Positions 41,255 through 49,830 of a stretch of 64,000 bases of DNA are shown in pieces. Below the pieces are notes generated by a model. It worked only from the letters and a program-made list of their open reading frames with translations. It searched no databases and had not been told where the DNA came from. Position 1 is the stretch's first letter. Each line of letters opens with the position of its first letter. Source of the stretch: Polynucleobacter sp. HIN7 (GTDB lineage: Bacteria; Pseudomonadota; Gammaproteobacteria; Burkholderiales; Burkholderiaceae); NCBI RefSeq assembly GCF_030297595.1, contig NZ_AP028138.1:744001-808000 (forward strand), read 5' to 3'. Both the position numbers and the translations under genes were made by a program.

Positions 41255-42232
41255 ATGAAGACCACCTTCCTAGACTTTGAGCAAGCGGTAGCCGAGCTTG
41301 AGACCAAAATCGAAGAACTCCGCTATGTGCAAGACGAGTCTTCGGTGGATATCTCAAGCGAGATCAAGACACTTTCAGAAAAAAGCCAACAGCTCACCAA
41401 AGAGATCTACGAAAAATTAACGCCTTGGCAGGTCTCTCAAGTCGCCCGTCATCCACAGCGTCCTTACACGCTCGATTACATTCAAGCCTTATTCACCGAC
41501 TTTCATGAGTTGCATGGCGATCGAGTCTTTGCTGATGATCAATCGATTATTGGTGGCCTTGCACGCTTCAATGGCAAGCCTTGCATGGTGATCGGTCACC
41601 AAAAGGGTCGGGACACGAAAGAGCGTGCCATGCGTAATTTTGGAATGAGTCGCCCCGAGGGGTATCGCAAGGCGATGCGTCTCATGCGCTTAGCTGAGAA
41701 GTTTGGCTTGCCGGTTTTTACCTTCGTGGATACCCCTGGCGCATTCCCAGGGATTGATGCCGAGGAGCGTAACCAATCTGAAGCGATTGGTCATAATCTC
41801 TACACCCAGGCCGAACTCAAAGTGCCCATCATCACCACCATTATTGGTGAGGGTGGTTCGGGCGGCGCGCTCGCCATTGCCATGGGTGATGTGGTGATGA
41901 TGTTGCAATACTCGACGTATTCCGTCATTTCACCGGAGGGATGTGCTTCGATCTTATGGAAGACTGCTGAGAAGGCCCCTGATGCAGCCGAGCAATTAGC
42001 GCTTACTGCACAGCGTTTAAAAGACCTTCAATTGATTGATACGATCGTGCCAGAACCTGTGGGTGCTGCTCATCGAGATTACGAAGCCATGATGGCCAAT
42101 ATGAATAAAGCACTTGCCCGCGCTCTTTCGGAGGTCGAGGACCTGTCCGAAAAGGAACTGCTCGAGCGCCGGCATCAACGGTTTATGAGTTATGGCCAGT
42201 TCAAAGAAGTCAAAGCCAAAGACCCAAGCTAA
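41255..42232 (+). CDS. accA: acetyl-CoA carboxylase carboxyltransferase alpha subunit
   Basis: A 325-residue alpha subunit, which with AccD moves the carboxyl group from biotin to acetyl-CoA to start fatty-acid synthesis. [21 protein letters not shown] is the N-terminal helix. The crotonase-like core includes [49 protein letters not shown] and [15 protein letters not shown]. The last 41 bp are also read as the start of tilS in another frame. Confidence 0.96.
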   Translation: MKTTFLDFEQAVAELETKIEELRYVQDESSVDISSEIKTLSEKSQQLTKEIYEKLTPWQVSQVARHPQRPYTLDYIQALFTDFHELHGDRVFADDQSIIGGLARFNGKPCMVIGHQKGRDTKERAMRNFGMSRPEGYRKAMRLMRLAEKFGLPVFTFVDTPGAFPGIDAEERNQSEAIGHNLYTQAELKVPIITTIIGEGGSGGALAIAMGDVVMMLQYSTYSVISPEGCASILWKTAEKAPDAAEQLALTAQRLKDLQLIDTIVPEPVGAAHRDYEAMMANMNKALARALSEVEDLSEKELLERRHQRFMSYGQFKEVKAKDPS

Positions 42233-43472
42233 ACGAATTGGTGTGGCCTTCAGTGGGGGTCTCGATTCAGTCGTATTGCTCGATGCTGTTAGTAAGGCCT
42301 ATCCCAACGATGTGGTGTACGCGCTCCATGTGCATCATGGACTCCAAGCTCAGGCAGATGAGTGGTTGCTGTTCTGCGAGCGTCTAGCCAAATACTATAA
42401 GATTGCCTTTGATTTCCGATTACTGCATTTGCCAATCACTGCGAACATTGAAGCCCATGCTCGCCATGCGCGCTATGAGGCATTACTGCAGCTTTGTGAT
42501 CAACATCAACTCGATCATTTATTGTTTGCTCACCATCAGCACGATCAAGCCGAGACCGTGCTCTTGCAACTCTTGCGCGGTGCAGGACCCGCAGGCCTTG
42601 CAGGAATGCCCGCCCACAAAGAGCTGCAAAGCCCTAATGGCAGAACGGTGCAATTATGGCGACCATTACTAGAGCAAGACCGCACCCAATTACAAACCTA
42701 TGCTAAGCAACACAAATTGTCTTGGGTGGAGGATCCCAGTAATCAAAACACGCGCTATCGCCGCAATGCGATCCGTAAAAAAATTCTGCCAGAGTTAGAA
42801 CAGATTCAGGGTGGGGCAATTGCCAATCTAGCGCGTAGTGCGCAATGGCTTGCCCAGTCGCAAGTCCTCATGGACCAACTGGCGCAGCACGATGCGCATA
42901 CCTGGATCGATCGCAATCAACTCAGCATTGCGCGATTGATGACGCTCCATCGCCAAGACCCTGCGCGTGCGACCAATGTGATGCGCTATTGGCTCAAGCG
43001 TAATCAACTATCGATGCCCTCAACGGAGCGCTTGCAATCCTGGTGGCGTGATCTACAGTCCTTGCGCACCGGTGCTAAGTTGGAGTGGTTGCATGATCGG
43101 CATTCGATCCGAGCATGGCGCAATACCTTGCGGATTGAATCTGCGCAAAGATCCAAGCATGGCCAATGGATTTTTGTACCAATCCCCGAACGCTCCACTC
43201 AAGCGGGCCTATCATGGGAATACTGTCAACAAGCCAAATTGATTGAGAGTAGACCTCGCGCTGGAGGCGAGCGCTTAAAGATCAAGCCCAATACCCCCAG
43301 CAAAAGCCTGAAAAACTTGTATCAAGAAGCGGGGGTTCCCCCTTGGCAGCGCCAAATCCCGCTCTTATTTATCGATGGCACCCTCATTGCGGCCGAGGGC
43401 TTAGGGGTCAGCATTACCCACTTAACGACCAAGGGCCCGCGCGTTTGGCCCGAGTGGTCCTATTTGGATTAA
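42192..43472 (+). CDS. tilS: tRNA(Ile)-lysidine synthetase
   Basis: A 426-residue enzyme that converts C34 of tRNA-Ile(CAU) to lysidine. The PP-loop motif is SGGLDS at residues 21-26; [14 protein letters not shown] and [26 protein letters not shown] are conserved, as is the late [21 protein letters not shown] region. The ATG start overlaps the end of accA by 41 bp, so expression may be coupled; no better start exists downstream before the PP-loop. Confidence 0.93.
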   Translation: MASSKKSKPKTQAKRIGVAFSGGLDSVVLLDAVSKAYPNDVVYALHVHHGLQAQADEWLLFCERLAKYYKIAFDFRLLHLPITANIEAHARHARYEALLQLCDQHQLDHLLFAHHQHDQAETVLLQLLRGAGPAGLAGMPAHKELQSPNGRTVQLWRPLLEQDRTQLQTYAKQHKLSWVEDPSNQNTRYRRNAIRKKILPELEQIQGGAIANLARSAQWLAQSQVLMDQLAQHDAHTWIDRNQLSIARLMTLHRQDPARATNVMRYWLKRNQLSMPSTERLQSWWRDLQSLRTGAKLEWLHDRHSIRAWRNTLRIESAQRSKHGQWIFVPIPERSTQAGLSWEYCQQAKLIESRPRAGGERLKIKPNTPSKSLKNLYQEAGVPPWQRQIPLLFIDGTLIAAEGLGVSITHLTTKGPRVWPEWSYLD

Positions 43473-43523
43473 GAAAAACAAAACCCTGTAAAATCATCGA
43501 TTTTGCAATTCAGTTAAACGGAT

Positions 43524-44774
43524 ATGTCTTTAATAGTTCATAAGTACGGCGGCACTTCGATGGGATCCATCGAACGCATCCAAAATGTGGCCAAACGGGT
43601 TGCGAAATGGATGCGGGCTGGTCACCAAGTGGTGGTAGTGCCATCAGCCATGTCAGGTGAGACCAATCGTCTTTTGGGGCTCGCAAAAGAACTAAGCACT
43701 TCCCCAAACCCTAGAGAACTCGATCAAATTGCCGCAACCGGTGAGCAGGTCAGCTCCGGTCTGCTTGCGATCGCTCTCCAAGAGCAAGGAATTGATGCGA
43801 TTAGTTACTCAGGTTGGCAGGTCACGGTGCATACCGATTCGGCCTACACCAAGGCTCGCATCATGGGCATTGATGATGCCAAGATCAAAAAAGATTTAGA
43901 TGCTGGCAGGGCCGTGGTCATTACCGGATTTCAAGGGGTTGATCCTCAAGGTAACGTGACCACACTAGGTCGTGGCGGTTCAGACACCTCAGCAGTTGCT
44001 GTTGCCGCTGCTCTAAAAGCTGATGAGTGCTTAATCTATACCGATGTGGATGGTGTATATACCACTGACCCTCGTGTTTGTGAGGACGCGCGTCGCCTCG
44101 ATCAGATTACCTTTGAAGAGATGCTGGAAATGGCAAGCCTTGGCTCCAAGGTCTTGCAAATACGCTCAGTGGAGTTTGCTGGTAAGTACAAAGTGAAGAC
44201 CCGTGTGTTGTCATCGCTGACTGATCCACTAATTCCCCTTGATCAAGAAATGAAGTCGGGTACTTTAATTACCTTTGAAGAGGACACCACCATGGAAGCC
44301 GCCGTTATCTCAGGAATCGCATTTGCACGCGATGAGGCCAAGATCACTGTGATTGATGTACCAGATCGCCCTGGTATCGCCTATCAAATCTTGGGCCCCA
44401 TTGCTGAAGCCAATATTGATGTGGACATGATTATTCAGAACCAATCGGTTGAGGGTAAGACCGATTTCACTTTTACAGTGCCGCGTGCTGATTATCAAAA
44501 AGCCCTCGATCTGCTAAAAAAGAGTGTGCAAGCGCATATTGGCGCCAAAGACATTATTGGCGATCCCAAGGTGTCGAAAGTATCCGTGGTGGGCGTTGGA
44601 ATGCGTTCCCACGTTGGTGTAGCCAGTAAGATGTTCAGAACCTTATCGGAGGAGGGCATCAATATTTTGATGATCTCAACCAGTGAGATTAAGATCTCAG
44701 TCGTGATTGATGAGAAATACATGGAACTCGCAGTCAGAGCTCTCCATAAAGCCTTTGAATTGGATCAGAAGTAA
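43524..44774 (+). CDS. lysC: aspartate kinase
   Basis: A 416-residue aspartokinase, first step toward Lys, Met and Thr. The kinase domain opens with VHKYGGTSMGSIERIQNVAKRV, includes VVVPSAMSGETNRLLGLA and TTLGRGGSDTSAVAVAAALKADECLIYTDVDGVYTTDPR. Two ACT domains follow (about 265-340 and 345-410), the second with MRSHVGVASKMFRTLSEEGINILMISTSEIKISVVI, so it is expected to be feedback-regulated. dapA of the same pathway lies at 30110. Confidence 0.95.
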   Translation: MSLIVHKYGGTSMGSIERIQNVAKRVAKWMRAGHQVVVVPSAMSGETNRLLGLAKELSTSPNPRELDQIAATGEQVSSGLLAIALQEQGIDAISYSGWQVTVHTDSAYTKARIMGIDDAKIKKDLDAGRAVVITGFQGVDPQGNVTTLGRGGSDTSAVAVAAALKADECLIYTDVDGVYTTDPRVCEDARRLDQITFEEMLEMASLGSKVLQIRSVEFAGKYKVKTRVLSSLTDPLIPLDQEMKSGTLITFEEDTTMEAAVISGIAFARDEAKITVIDVPDRPGIAYQILGPIAEANIDVDMIIQNQSVEGKTDFTFTVPRADYQKALDLLKKSVQAHIGAKDIIGDPKVSKVSVVGVGMRSHVGVASKMFRTLSEEGINILMISTSEIKISVVIDEKYMELAVRALHKAFELDQK

Positions 44775-44796
44775 ACTAGTGGTATTGAAGTAATAC

Positions 44797-44891
44797 GGAG
44801 ACGTGGCCGAGCTGGTCGAAGGCACTCCCCTGCTAAGGGAGCATCTGTGCTAAAACACGGATCGGAGGTTCGAATCCTCTCGTCTCCGCCA
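44797..44891 (+). tRNA. tRNA-Ser (GCT)
   Basis: The acceptor stem GGAGACG pairs with CGTCTCC, then G and an encoded CCA. The anticodon arm CTCCC-CTGCTAA-GGGAG gives GCT. A long variable arm (CATCTGTG...CACGGAT region) is present, and the T arm is GGAGG-TTCGAAT-CCTCT. The length of 95 nt fits class II tRNA-Ser. Confidence 0.95.
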
Positions 44892-44912
44892 ATCACTGGA
44901 AGGAAGAATTCA

Positions 44913-45713
44913 ATGCAACTTCCTCTTATTTGTCGGCTCGCTTTAGCCTCAATTCTTTTTTGCTCGACAAGTCTTGTTCAGGCCGCCACTAAGGACTGTG
45001 TATTTGTTTTGATGCATGGCAAGTGGGGCGGCCCGCAATCTCCCTATCTTAAGGAATTAGCCAAGCAAGTAAGTACAGTATGCGAGGTCGAGCTCCGCGA
45101 AATGCCATGGTCTCGAAACCGTAACTACGATGAAACCTACGAGAGTGCCCTCAATCAATTAGCAGGAAGTGTTAAAGGGTATCGAACAAAAGGTTATCGG
45201 CTAGTTTTTATTGGCGGACAGAGTTTTGGTGCGAATGCTGCCATGGCATATCAAGCCTATATTGGTGATGCCGATGCCATTATTGCTTTAGCGCCAGGAC
45301 ATTCCCCAAGTCTGATGTATGAGCGTGGCATGACCGGATCCGACTTGGAGCGTGCTCAAAAGGCTATTGCCGATGGAAAACCAGATACCCTAATTTCATT
45401 TACGGATCTGAATCAAGGTCGACAGAGAGATTTTAAAATTCGGGCTGATGTATTTTGGAGTTACTTTAGTCCTAATGGACTTGGTAACATGACCTTAACC
45501 GCTTCGCAATTCAAGAAAAGCACACCTTTTATGTGGGTGATCGGACGCCTAGATCCTCTCTATTCATCAGGGCCTGCTTATGCATTTGATCGTGTGCCAC
45601 CAAACCCCAATAATGCCTATGTAGTGGTTGGCGCCGATCACGCTACAACCCCAGAGGAGGCTGCTCCGCAAGTATTGAATTGGGTTCAAAAAGTAAGCGC
45701 TACGAAGCTGTGA
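44913..45713 (+). CDS. secreted alpha/beta-hydrolase-like protein
   Basis: A 266-residue protein with a signal peptide (cleavage near QAA-TKD, about residue 25). Residues VFVLMHGKWGGPQSPYLKELAKQV resemble the first strand and oxyanion region of an alpha/beta hydrolase. GGQSFGANAAMAYQAY holds the nucleophile elbow in the form G-x-S-x-G, and a late GADHATTPEEAAPQVLNWV places a His near the C-terminus. It probably acts in the periplasm on an ester or similar bond; the substrate is unknown. GGAAGGAAG precedes the ATG at 44913. Its stop overlaps the next start (GTGA). Confidence 0.8.
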   Translation: MQLPLICRLALASILFCSTSLVQAATKDCVFVLMHGKWGGPQSPYLKELAKQVSTVCEVELREMPWSRNRNYDETYESALNQLAGSVKGYRTKGYRLVFIGGQSFGANAAMAYQAYIGDADAIIALAPGHSPSLMYERGMTGSDLERAQKAIADGKPDTLISFTDLNQGRQRDFKIRADVFWSYFSPNGLGNMTLTASQFKKSTPFMWVIGRLDPLYSSGPAYAFDRVPPNPNNAYVVVGADHATTPEEAAPQVLNWVQKVSATKL

Positions 45714-45859
45714 AGCAATCTTTTAAAGGCAATAAAAGCTATTTACCCAGTAAGCCTTGTGCGGTATGCGGCCGCACCATGACCTGGCGTAAGTCATGGG
45801 CGAAGAATTGGGAAAGCGTGTTGTACTGCTCTGAAGCTTGTCGCAAAAAGGGCAAGTAG
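45710..45859 (+). CDS. DUF2256-type small zinc-binding protein
   Basis: A 49-residue frame starting with GTG inside the stop of the preceding gene. KGNKSYLPSKPCAVCGRTMTWRKSWAKNWESVLYCSEACRKK carries C17xxC20 and C40xxxC44, a treble-clef-like zinc site, and the TWRKSWAKNW core of DUF2256. No function is established for the family. The stop lies directly against the stop of convergent NAD-dependent isocitrate dehydrogenase. Confidence 0.85.
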   Translation: MKQSFKGNKSYLPSKPCAVCGRTMTWRKSWAKNWESVLYCSEACRKKGK

Positions 45860-46888
45860 TTAATTTGTCAGGCGCTTACAGACTGCGTCGGTAAACTCCT
45901 TAGTCGTTGCCTTACCCTTGAGATCCCCTGTGCGGATTTGATCAATATTCAGTGTATCGATGATGGCAGTACGCAAACGCGTTGCTAAATCCTGCTTGCC
46001 CACATGATCGAGCATCATGGCCGAGGCCAACAGAATGGAGATTGGATTAGCAATCCCTTTGCCAGCGATATCAGGGGCTGAGCCGTGCACGGCTTCAAAG
46101 ATTGCAGTGTTGCTTCCAATATTCCCACCGGGCGCCATTCCAAGACCACCCACTAAGCCTGCAATTTGATCGGATAAAATGTCACCAAAGAGATTGGTAC
46201 ATAGCAACATGTCAAAACGCCAGGGGTTCATGACCAGCTGCATGGCGCATGCATCCACAATCATGTCGTCCATCTCAACTCGACCTTCATACTCTTTAGA
46301 TACATCTCGTGCGGCATCCAGAAAGATACCAGTAAGGAGCTTCAGAATATTGGCTTTATGTACGACGGTAATCTTCTTACGACCATTCTTGAGGGCATAC
46401 TCAAAGGCAAAGCGCGCAATCCGTTTACTACCTTCATAGGTGTTCATGCCGGTTGATACTGCTACGGCTTTGGGATTGTCACCAACTGGTATTAAGTATT
46501 CATGGGCTACATAAAAGCCGCCCAAGTTCTCCCGAATTAGAACGATATCGATGTCTTCATAGCGACCGGGGACCATTGTCTTAGCAGGGCGTACATTGGC
46601 ATACAACTCAAACTCCTCGCGCAAACGCACATTGGAGGAACGAAAGCCGCCACCAACTGGCGTAGTCAGGGGACCCTTTAAGGCCAGATGATTCTTACAA
46701 ATACTCTCGAGGGTTTGGGCAGGCAAAGGATCACCTAGCGCCTCAACGCCCGCAACCCCAGCTTGCTGAACATCCCAGGCAAACGGGCTGCCTAGAGTTT
46801 CAAAGATCTGGATGGTGGACTCGACGATCTCGGGGCCGATTCCATCTCCGGGGATGAGGGTGGCGGTCAAGGGTTTGGATGAGCTCAT
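45860..46888 (-). CDS. isocitrate dehydrogenase, NAD-dependent type
   Basis: A 342-residue beta-decarboxylating dehydrogenase. ATLIPGDGIGPEIVESTIQIFE, LKGPLTTPVGGGFRSSNVRLREEFELYANVRP and MNPWRFDMLLCTNLFGDILSDQIAGLVGGLGMAPGGNIG are typical, and the sequence resembles mitochondrial IDH3 and its bacterial relatives more than the NADP form. It oxidises isocitrate to 2-oxoglutarate, the substrate of the sucAB-lpdA complex at 20769-26327. An ATG at 46888 gives the natural start; an open frame continues upstream to 47035 but reads into the divergent nitroreductase gene. Confidence 0.9.
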   Translation of the reverse strand: MSSSKPLTATLIPGDGIGPEIVESTIQIFETLGSPFAWDVQQAGVAGVEALGDPLPAQTLESICKNHLALKGPLTTPVGGGFRSSNVRLREEFELYANVRPAKTMVPGRYEDIDIVLIRENLGGFYVAHEYLIPVGDNPKAVAVSTGMNTYEGSKRIARFAFEYALKNGRKKITVVHKANILKLLTGIFLDAARDVSKEYEGRVEMDDMIVDACAMQLVMNPWRFDMLLCTNLFGDILSDQIAGLVGGLGMAPGGNIGSNTAIFEAVHGSAPDIAGKGIANPISILLASAMMLDHVGKQDLATRLRTAIIDTLNIDQIRTGDLKGKATTKEFTDAVCKRLTN

Positions 46889-46952
46889 GGCGGATGCTTG
46901 GATTATGATCAGAATTCTCCATTTTAGATCCTTTGAGTGACACCAAAACAAA

Positions 46953-47543
46953 ATGACCAAGCCCATACCGACTTCTGTCCAAGAGCAGCTCTTTACTGAG
47001 GCAAGAACCGTGCACGCCTTTGAATCACACCCCATCAGTGACGAACAAATTGGCCAGTTGTATGAGTTGATGAAATGGGGGCCGACCGCGTTTAATGCGC
47101 AGCCCGGACGCTATGTCTTTTTGCGAAGTGAAGCGGCAAAAGAGCGCTTATTGCCAGCGTTAAGCCCGGGAAACGTTGCTCAAGTGAAAAGTGCATCGGC
47201 AACTGTCATCATTGCCTACGACACACAATTTTATGAACACTTACCAAGCCTATATCCGGCCATGGACGCTAAATCCTTCTTTGAGGGAAAGCCAGCGGTA
47301 ACCGAAGTAGCTGCTCTGCGTAATAGCTCCTTGCAAGGCGCTTACTTGCTATTCGCTGCGCGTAGCTTAGGTTGGGATTGTGGGCCGATGTCGGGATTTG
47401 ATCCGGCTAAAGTCAATCAAGCATTTTTTCCGGATGGGCGCTATCACGCTAATTTCTTAATGAACATTGGTGTCGCCAATCCGAGCGGAATTTACCCACG
47501 AGGGCCTCGTTTAGCCTTTGGGGACGTTGCCCAAATCCTCTAA
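46953..47543 (+). CDS. nitroreductase-family protein, RutE/malonic semialdehyde reductase-like
   Basis: A 196-residue flavin reductase of the RutE group. FTEARTVHAFESHPISDEQIGQLYELMKWGPTAFNAQPGRYVFL is the FMN-binding N-terminus. RNSSLQGAYLLFAARSLGWDCGPMSGFDPAKV and NIGVANPSGIYPRGPRLAF are close to RutE, which reduces malonic semialdehyde in pyrimidine breakdown. The other rut genes are not in this window, so the role here is open. Confidence 0.87.
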   Translation: MTKPIPTSVQEQLFTEARTVHAFESHPISDEQIGQLYELMKWGPTAFNAQPGRYVFLRSEAAKERLLPALSPGNVAQVKSASATVIIAYDTQFYEHLPSLYPAMDAKSFFEGKPAVTEVAALRNSSLQGAYLLFAARSLGWDCGPMSGFDPAKVNQAFFPDGRYHANFLMNIGVANPSGIYPRGPRLAFGDVAQIL

Positions 47544-47573
47544 ACTGAGAACTATTTAACAAAAGGAAGAACC

Positions 47574-47750
47574 ATGGGCTATTTCCCAACCGATACACTG
47601 CGCCGCGTGATGATGGCGATCTTTGTGGTCCTCGCGATCATTGAGCTAAGCCGGGGATCATGGTTCTTTATTGTGGATGTCCTCTTTGCATTGTCACTTT
47701 CACCAAAAATCTTGGCTACTGTGATCGGTATCTTTAAACGCAAAGAATAA
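47574..47750 (+). CDS. small membrane protein, unknown function
   Basis: A 58-residue frame with AAAAGGAAG before its ATG. MGYFPTDTLRRVMMAIFVVLAIIELSRGSWFFIVDVLFALSLSPKILATVIGIFKRKE has two hydrophobic segments (about 12-24 and 31-51) and a basic C-terminus. The good ribosome-binding site and membrane-like composition support a real gene. It lies 30 bp after the nitroreductase and ends 2 bp before the convergent thioesterase. Confidence 0.65.
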   Translation: MGYFPTDTLRRVMMAIFVVLAIIELSRGSWFFIVDVLFALSLSPKILATVIGIFKRKE

Positions 47751-47752
47751 GT

Positions 47753-48163
47753 TCAGGATTGCGGGGGTATCGAGTAGGTTGCAGTCGCATGGGCAATTGG
47801 TTCAGGATCGGATCCTGAGTAAATGAAGACCTCCCCAACCACCAGGCTCTTACCCAATTTTAGAAGTCGAGACTGAGCACGAATTTCAGGGCTGGGTTGG
47901 GGTCGCCTTAAGAAATTGATATTCAAGCTAGTAGTGACAGTGAGTGGCACGATACCAATCTCACCCAGAATCGCCACATAAAGTGCAACATCGGCAAGCG
48001 CCATCATGGTGGGTCCTGAAACCGTTCCTCCTGGGCGAAGCTCACCGTGACCTACCGGATGAGTAACTAACGCCGCACGGTTACCCACTTCCAGAATCTG
48101 ACACTTAGTTTGTGGAAAATCCTTCTTAAAGAAGGCAGCAATTTCATCTCGGGTAGCTGGCAT
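47753..48163 (-). CDS. PaaI-family thioesterase
   Basis: A 136-residue hotdog-fold protein. GELRPGGTVSGPTMMALADVALYVAILGEIG is the central helix region, and VTTSLNINFLRRPQPSPEIRAQSRLLKLGKSLVVGEVFIYS is the following sheet. The usual HGG of PaaI is replaced by RPGG here, as in other subgroups. It probably hydrolyses a short or aromatic acyl-CoA. It is convergent with the small membrane protein gene. Confidence 0.85.
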   Translation of the reverse strand: MPATRDEIAAFFKKDFPQTKCQILEVGNRAALVTHPVGHGELRPGGTVSGPTMMALADVALYVAILGEIGIVPLTVTTSLNINFLRRPQPSPEIRAQSRLLKLGKSLVVGEVFIYSGSDPEPIAHATATYSIPPQS

Positions 48164-48229
48164 ACAAATGAATCCTAATTAATTTAATCAATCATTTTAG
48201 GTGAGCCCAAAGAGTGGTTTAATACGGGG

Positions 48230-48535
48230 ATGCGCCTCTCTATTTCCCTCTCCAGTTTTCTGATATCAGCCGCCACCGCTAATCTAGCGCTTGCGCAAGT
48301 ATCACCGCTACAGCCCAACGAGCTAAAAGCTATTAACGAGCAACCTTTAGTGCCCCCACAAGGTGTCATGGGCAAACCTAAGCCATTACCACCAGAGACT
48401 CCTCCGCAAGGCATCATTATTGGCCCCGATTATCAAAGCGACACTCGCGGCGAAGCGGAGGCGAAGTCTTTGGAAGATAATTCAGTGCAGCCCATGAACC
48501 CACGCGAGGGATTAATCACCATCCCATTTAATTAA
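48230..48535 (+). CDS. small exported Pro-rich protein, unknown function
   Basis: A 101-residue protein with a signal peptide (MRLSISLSSFLISAATANLALA, cleavage near LALA-QVS). The mature part is short, Pro-rich and polar (PPQGVMGKPKPLPPETPPQG), without recognisable domains. It is 12 bp ahead of another exported protein gene, so the two may form a small envelope operon. Confidence 0.65.
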   Translation: MRLSISLSSFLISAATANLALAQVSPLQPNELKAINEQPLVPPQGVMGKPKPLPPETPPQGIIIGPDYQSDTRGEAEAKSLEDNSVQPMNPREGLITIPFN

Positions 48536-48547
48536 TCTGCGTTGCCA

Positions 48548-49114
48548 ATGTTGTTTAGAACGCTTTGCAGTATTTTGCTTTGGGCATCTTGTTCCTTGGC
48601 ATGGGCTTCTTCTAATCCTTACGACCTCAATCTTCAGGTCTACCCCAAAGGAGATCGGTTTCAGATCATTGCCAATTACAAAGTTGCCTTGACCCCATGC
48701 CAAGCCTTGCTATACCTCAAGGACTACGAGGGTGCGAAGTCGATACCAGGAATTAAAGAATCCAAGATTGTGAAGCGCAGTGGAAACCAAGTCATCGTAG
48801 AGCGCGTGGTGGAGGACCGTATCCTCTTAATCCCAATTGAGTTACGCTCCACGGTTCAGTACAAAGAGCTCTCAGATCAAATCATCGACTTTGAACAAAT
48901 TAGTGGTGACGCCAAGTTATATCAAGGAACGTGGCGCATCGAGCCCGAAGGCAATGCAACCCGTTTCCAGTTTCGAGCCAATGTCGAGTTAGATTCCATC
49001 GTACCAAATTTCATTATTGAGTACTTTATTAAGAACCAAATGAGTAAGCGTTTTGAGATGATGGCAGCGAGCGCCAATCAGCGCGCCTCAACCCTGAAAC
49101 TGAATTGCCCTTAG
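48548..49114 (+). CDS. exported SRPBCC/START-like domain protein
   Basis: A 188-residue protein with a signal peptide (cleavage near AWA-SSNPY). The mature part resembles the SRPBCC or coenzyme Q-binding COQ10/cyclase fold: FQIIANYKVALTPCQALLYLKDYEGAKSIPGIKESKIVKRSGNQVIVERVVE, then DAKLYQGTWRIEPEGNATRFQFRANVELDSIVPNFIIEYFIKNQM. Such domains bind lipophilic ligands. The ATG at 48548 is used; TTG at 48542 is possible. The candidate minus-strand RNA ends directly downstream. Confidence 0.72.
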   Translation: MLFRTLCSILLWASCSLAWASSNPYDLNLQVYPKGDRFQIIANYKVALTPCQALLYLKDYEGAKSIPGIKESKIVKRSGNQVIVERVVEDRILLIPIELRSTVQYKELSDQIIDFEQISGDAKLYQGTWRIEPEGNATRFQFRANVELDSIVPNFIIEYFIKNQMSKRFEMMAASANQRASTLKLNCP

Positions 49115-49115
49115 C

Positions 49116-49274
49116 AAAAAGCCCGACGGGTATGCCGCCGGGCCGTACCACTCTTCTGAGTGGTTATCGTCGCTACGGGAGTTTGCTGTCCCGTATTGAG
49201 AAGGGCACAAGAATGTACCCATTAAAGCTGGTATTGCTACCAGGCGGGTCACACAATGACTGCGACACCACGAT
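49116..49274 (-). ncRNA. candidate structured small RNA, unknown class
   Basis: About 155 nt, leftward, between the SRPBCC gene and a PIN gene. Read as minus-strand RNA it forms, 5' to 3': a closing stem (270-274/166-170 and 262-264/171-173 of 49xxx); CUGGUA-GCAA-UACCAG (49228-49243), with a GNRA tetraloop; GGGUACA-UUCU-UGUGCCC (49203-49220); UACGGGA...UCCCGUA (49174-49195); ACCACUC-AGAA-GAGUGGU (49147-49164); and a GC-rich terminator stem (49121-49143) followed by five U. Two stem positions that mismatch on the plus strand become G-U pairs on the minus strand, which fixes the orientation. A sigma-70-like promoter lies at the right distance. It does not match 6S, tmRNA, SRP or RNase P layouts I know. 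No long frame of its own is evident. Confidence 0.7.
49121..49143 (-). terminator. intrinsic terminator of the candidate small RNA
   Basis: On the minus strand GCCCGGCGG and CCGUCGGGC pair over 9 positions including one G-U, with a 5-nt loop, followed by UUUUUG (49120-49115). On the plus strand the same hairpin is not followed by a T run, so it acts leftward. Confidence 0.75.
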
Positions 49275-49277
49275 TTC

Positions 49278-49306
49278 ATCTTAGGATTGATGCGATATGC
49301 TGTCAA
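49278..49306 (-). promoter_or_regulatory. sigma-70-type promoter of the candidate small RNA
   Basis: On the minus strand, a perfect TTGACA (49306-49301), a 17-bp spacer and TAAGAT (49283-49278, four of six matches). The expected transcription start is near 49271, at the 5' side of the closing stem of the RNA. The remaining DNA up to 49425 (about 110 bp) shows only an imperfect GCTCCT/AGGAGC hairpin and no gene. Confidence 0.65.
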
Positions 49307-49425
49307 GCAAAGCAATCATGAAATTTATTTATCAATAATTGATTTAAGCAAATCGCCATAAGCCAATGTTTTTGCTCCTTTATTGCAACGAAGCAAATGA
49401 TGAGGAGCGCGATTAATATCCCCAA

Positions 49426-49830
49426 CTAAGCAGGGTAACTTTGAACCCAAACATCGTGCGTACTCAAGACCCGTTGCATCTGCAAAATCTTTCGATCCTT
49501 AGTCATTAATTGACTAGGGCGGTAGTGATATGCCAAATCAATAAAGGGTTGATCATCTGGATCATCGCAGCGATACGAGCAGCGCGGTGGCGTGGGTTTA
49601 TGAATCGCCATCTGAGTCCAGGCACTCAGCATAGTTGATTGATCATTTGAGTTTTGAGCAAATTGTGGACGGGCGATGACGTCGGTGAGCTCAAGGAGCA
49701 TCTCGGAGCTGTAAATAAGCTCAAACTGTCCCCGAGCAATGCCATCACGAATCCAATCGGCACGTGGATCTTGAAACACCAACAGATCAAGCACGATATT
49801 GGTGTCAAGAACCAGGGTCTTTATTGCCAT
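49426..49830 (-). CDS. PIN-domain protein (putative toxin component, COG1569-like)
   Basis: A 134-residue PIN-domain ribonuclease. The acidic active-site residues lie in KTLVLDTNIVLDLLVF (Asp), SSEMLLELTDVIARP (Glu) and CDDPDDQPFIDLAYHY (Asp). The family is annotated as the toxin half of VapBC-like modules, though many members stand alone. No VapB/AbrB- or Phd-like antitoxin is seen; the gene upstream encodes a small Trp-rich protein overlapping by about 10 bp. An ATG at 49830 is preferred to the TTG at 49842. Confidence 0.83.
   Translation of the reverse strand: MAIKTLVLDTNIVLDLLVFQDPRADWIRDGIARGQFELIYSSEMLLELTDVIARPQFAQNSNDQSTMLSAWTQMAIHKPTPPRCSYRCDDPDDQPFIDLAYHYRPSQLMTKDRKILQMQRVLSTHDVWVQSYPA

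Noticed and set aside
45860..47035. N-terminal extension of isocitrate dehydrogenase to 47035
   Set aside because: The extra 49 residues do not match the family and overlap the divergent nitroreductase start; ATG at 46888 gives the normal N-terminus.
49115..49280. Assignment of the candidate RNA to 6S RNA
   Set aside because: Length is similar, but the fold is multi-branched with several short hairpins rather than one long stem with a central bubble.
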